A stretch of 14,122 nucleotides of DNA from assembly GCA_049688015.1 (NCBI GenBank), contig JBAVJZ010000127.1, forward strand, positions 1 to 14,122, given 5' to 3'. The stretch is from CSP1-8 sp049688015 (GTDB taxonomy: Bacteria > Desulfobacterota > Deferrimicrobia > Deferrimicrobiales > Deferrimicrobiaceae). Both the position numbers and the translations under genes were made by a program. The notes under the pieces are model-generated. The model saw nothing but the letters and a program-made list of their open reading frames with translations. It did no database searches and was not told where the DNA came from. Below, in pieces: positions 13,458 through 14,122 of this stretch (within the stretch, counting starts at the first letter, position 1; every line of letters begins with the position of its first letter).

Positions 13458-14122
13458 CTACGACAGGGCTCCTTTTCTTCCCCCCGGGATTTGCGGGGGG
13501 GCGATGATCATGAGATCGTCCCGGTGCACCACCTCGGCGGGTACCCCCTCGCCGAGCAGGGTCCTGACCTCCGGGCTTTTCTTCCCCTTGCACCGCTCCA
13601 CCTGCTTGCTTGTCCACGCCGAGATTCCCCGGGCGAACTCCCGCCCCCTTTGGTCGCTGATGGAGACCGCGTCTCCCCGGCGGAATCTTCCCTGCACGGA
13701 CACCACCCCCGCAGGCAGGAGGCTTTTTCCCCCTTCCCGCAGGACCCGGACGGCCCCGTCGTCGACCGTGATGGTGCCGTGCGGATGTCTCGCGTAGGCG
13801 ATCCACATCTTCCGGCTGCTCTTCCTGTTTCGTTCGACGGGGATGACGAGCGTACCCACCTCTTTTCCCGCGAGAATGTCGTCGATGGAGCGGGGCGCAA
13901 GCCCCGACCCGATCACGACAGGCGTACCCGACTCGCTGACGACGCGGGCCGCCATGAGTTTCGACGCCATGCCGCCGGTTCCCATGGCCTGCGTCCGCAG
14001 CGTGCTCGCCGCCCTGAGCAGTTCCTCGTCGATCGTCCCGATGAGCGGAATGAGCCGTGCGTCCGGGTAGCGGTGGGGATCCCGGGTGAAGACCCCGTCG
14101 TTGTCGGTAAGCAGGATCAGAA
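13458..14122 (-). CDS. proB: glutamate 5-kinase ProB, C-terminal part (5' end outside window)
   Basis: The frame stays open to the right edge, so the N-terminal part of the gene lies outside; 220 residues are visible. ProB phosphorylates glutamate to gamma-glutamyl phosphate, the first step of proline synthesis. Visible kinase parts are LTDNDGVFTRDP (usually LTDIDGLY), the conserved TGGMASKLMAA, and VVIGSGLAP. From about visible residue 105 a PUA domain follows (KMWIAYARHPHGTITVDDGA, SLLPAGVVSVQGRFRRGDAV, RGISAWTSKQ), as in E. coli ProB. Its stop touches the proA start. Any feedback sites for proline in the N-terminal kinase domain cannot be judged here. Confidence 0.95.
   Translation of the reverse strand, partial: LILLTDNDGVFTRDPHRYPDARLIPLIGTIDEELLRAASTLRTQAMGTGGMASKLMAARVVSESGTPVVIGSGLAPRSIDDILAGKEVGTLVIPVERNRKSSRKMWIAYARHPHGTITVDDGAVRVLREGGKSLLPAGVVSVQGRFRRGDAVSISDQRGREFARGISAWTSKQVERCKGKKSPEVRTLLGEGVPAEVVHRDDLMIIAPPQIPGGRKGALS

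Overview
The window is GC-rich bacterial DNA, coding almost wall to wall. It looks like a Gram-negative, probably a deltaproteobacterium in the broad sense (Desulfobacterota, Geobacter-like or a relative). The lineage is an inference from gene content: a heptose-phosphate adenylyltransferase for lipopolysaccharide, a LapA/LapB-like envelope protein, a DciA-type helicase loader, an MltD-type transglycosylase, and the order proB-proA-nadD-rsfS. I see no tRNA, rRNA, CRISPR array, insertion sequence, integrase or other sign of mobile DNA.

Left part (1-2311). The 3' end of a DUF1015 gene overlaps a tRNA1(Val) m6A37 methyltransferase-like gene (trmN6), both on +. Facing them on - are a small three-helix membrane protein and a dciA-like gene (DUF721), linked by a 4-base GTGA stop/start overlap.

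Middle (2282-5863). A divergent promoter region with a palindromic -10 box (ATTATAAT) leads on + into a DUF3343 gene (putative Se/S carrier-like), an MltD-like lytic transglycosylase with three LysM domains and its own TTGACA-17-TAATAT promoter, and a cysteine-desulfurase-like class V aminotransferase of the EF2568 type. The last gene seems to start at CTG, one base after the transglycosylase stop. DUF3343 and EF2568-type enzymes are known genomic partners linked to selenium or sulfur handling, so the envelope enzyme sits inside a presumed chalcogen cluster.

Next (5864-7735). On - lie a polytopic membrane protein that may be VTT/DedA-like and a secreted protein of unknown function built from two copies of a domain of about 100 residues. 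A 322-base gene-free stretch rich in inverted repeats follows.

Right part (7736-14122). A compact run on - reads, in transcription order, proB (5' end missing), proA, nadD, rsfS, a LapA-like/TPR/rubredoxin fusion, comF, a nitrilase-superfamily amidohydrolase and rfaE2. Gaps are 0-46 bases or overlaps, so one transcription unit is likely. It joins proline synthesis, NAD synthesis, ribosome silencing, envelope control and LPS heptose activation. comF appears to carry a one-base frameshift at a run of eight C, either a sequence error or a real or phase-variable lesion.

Most genes belong to conserved families. The points most worth checking are the non-standard starts (CTG, ATA and possibly ATT or CTG), the comF frameshift, the Se/S-type cluster, the duplicated secreted protein and the structured intergenic region.
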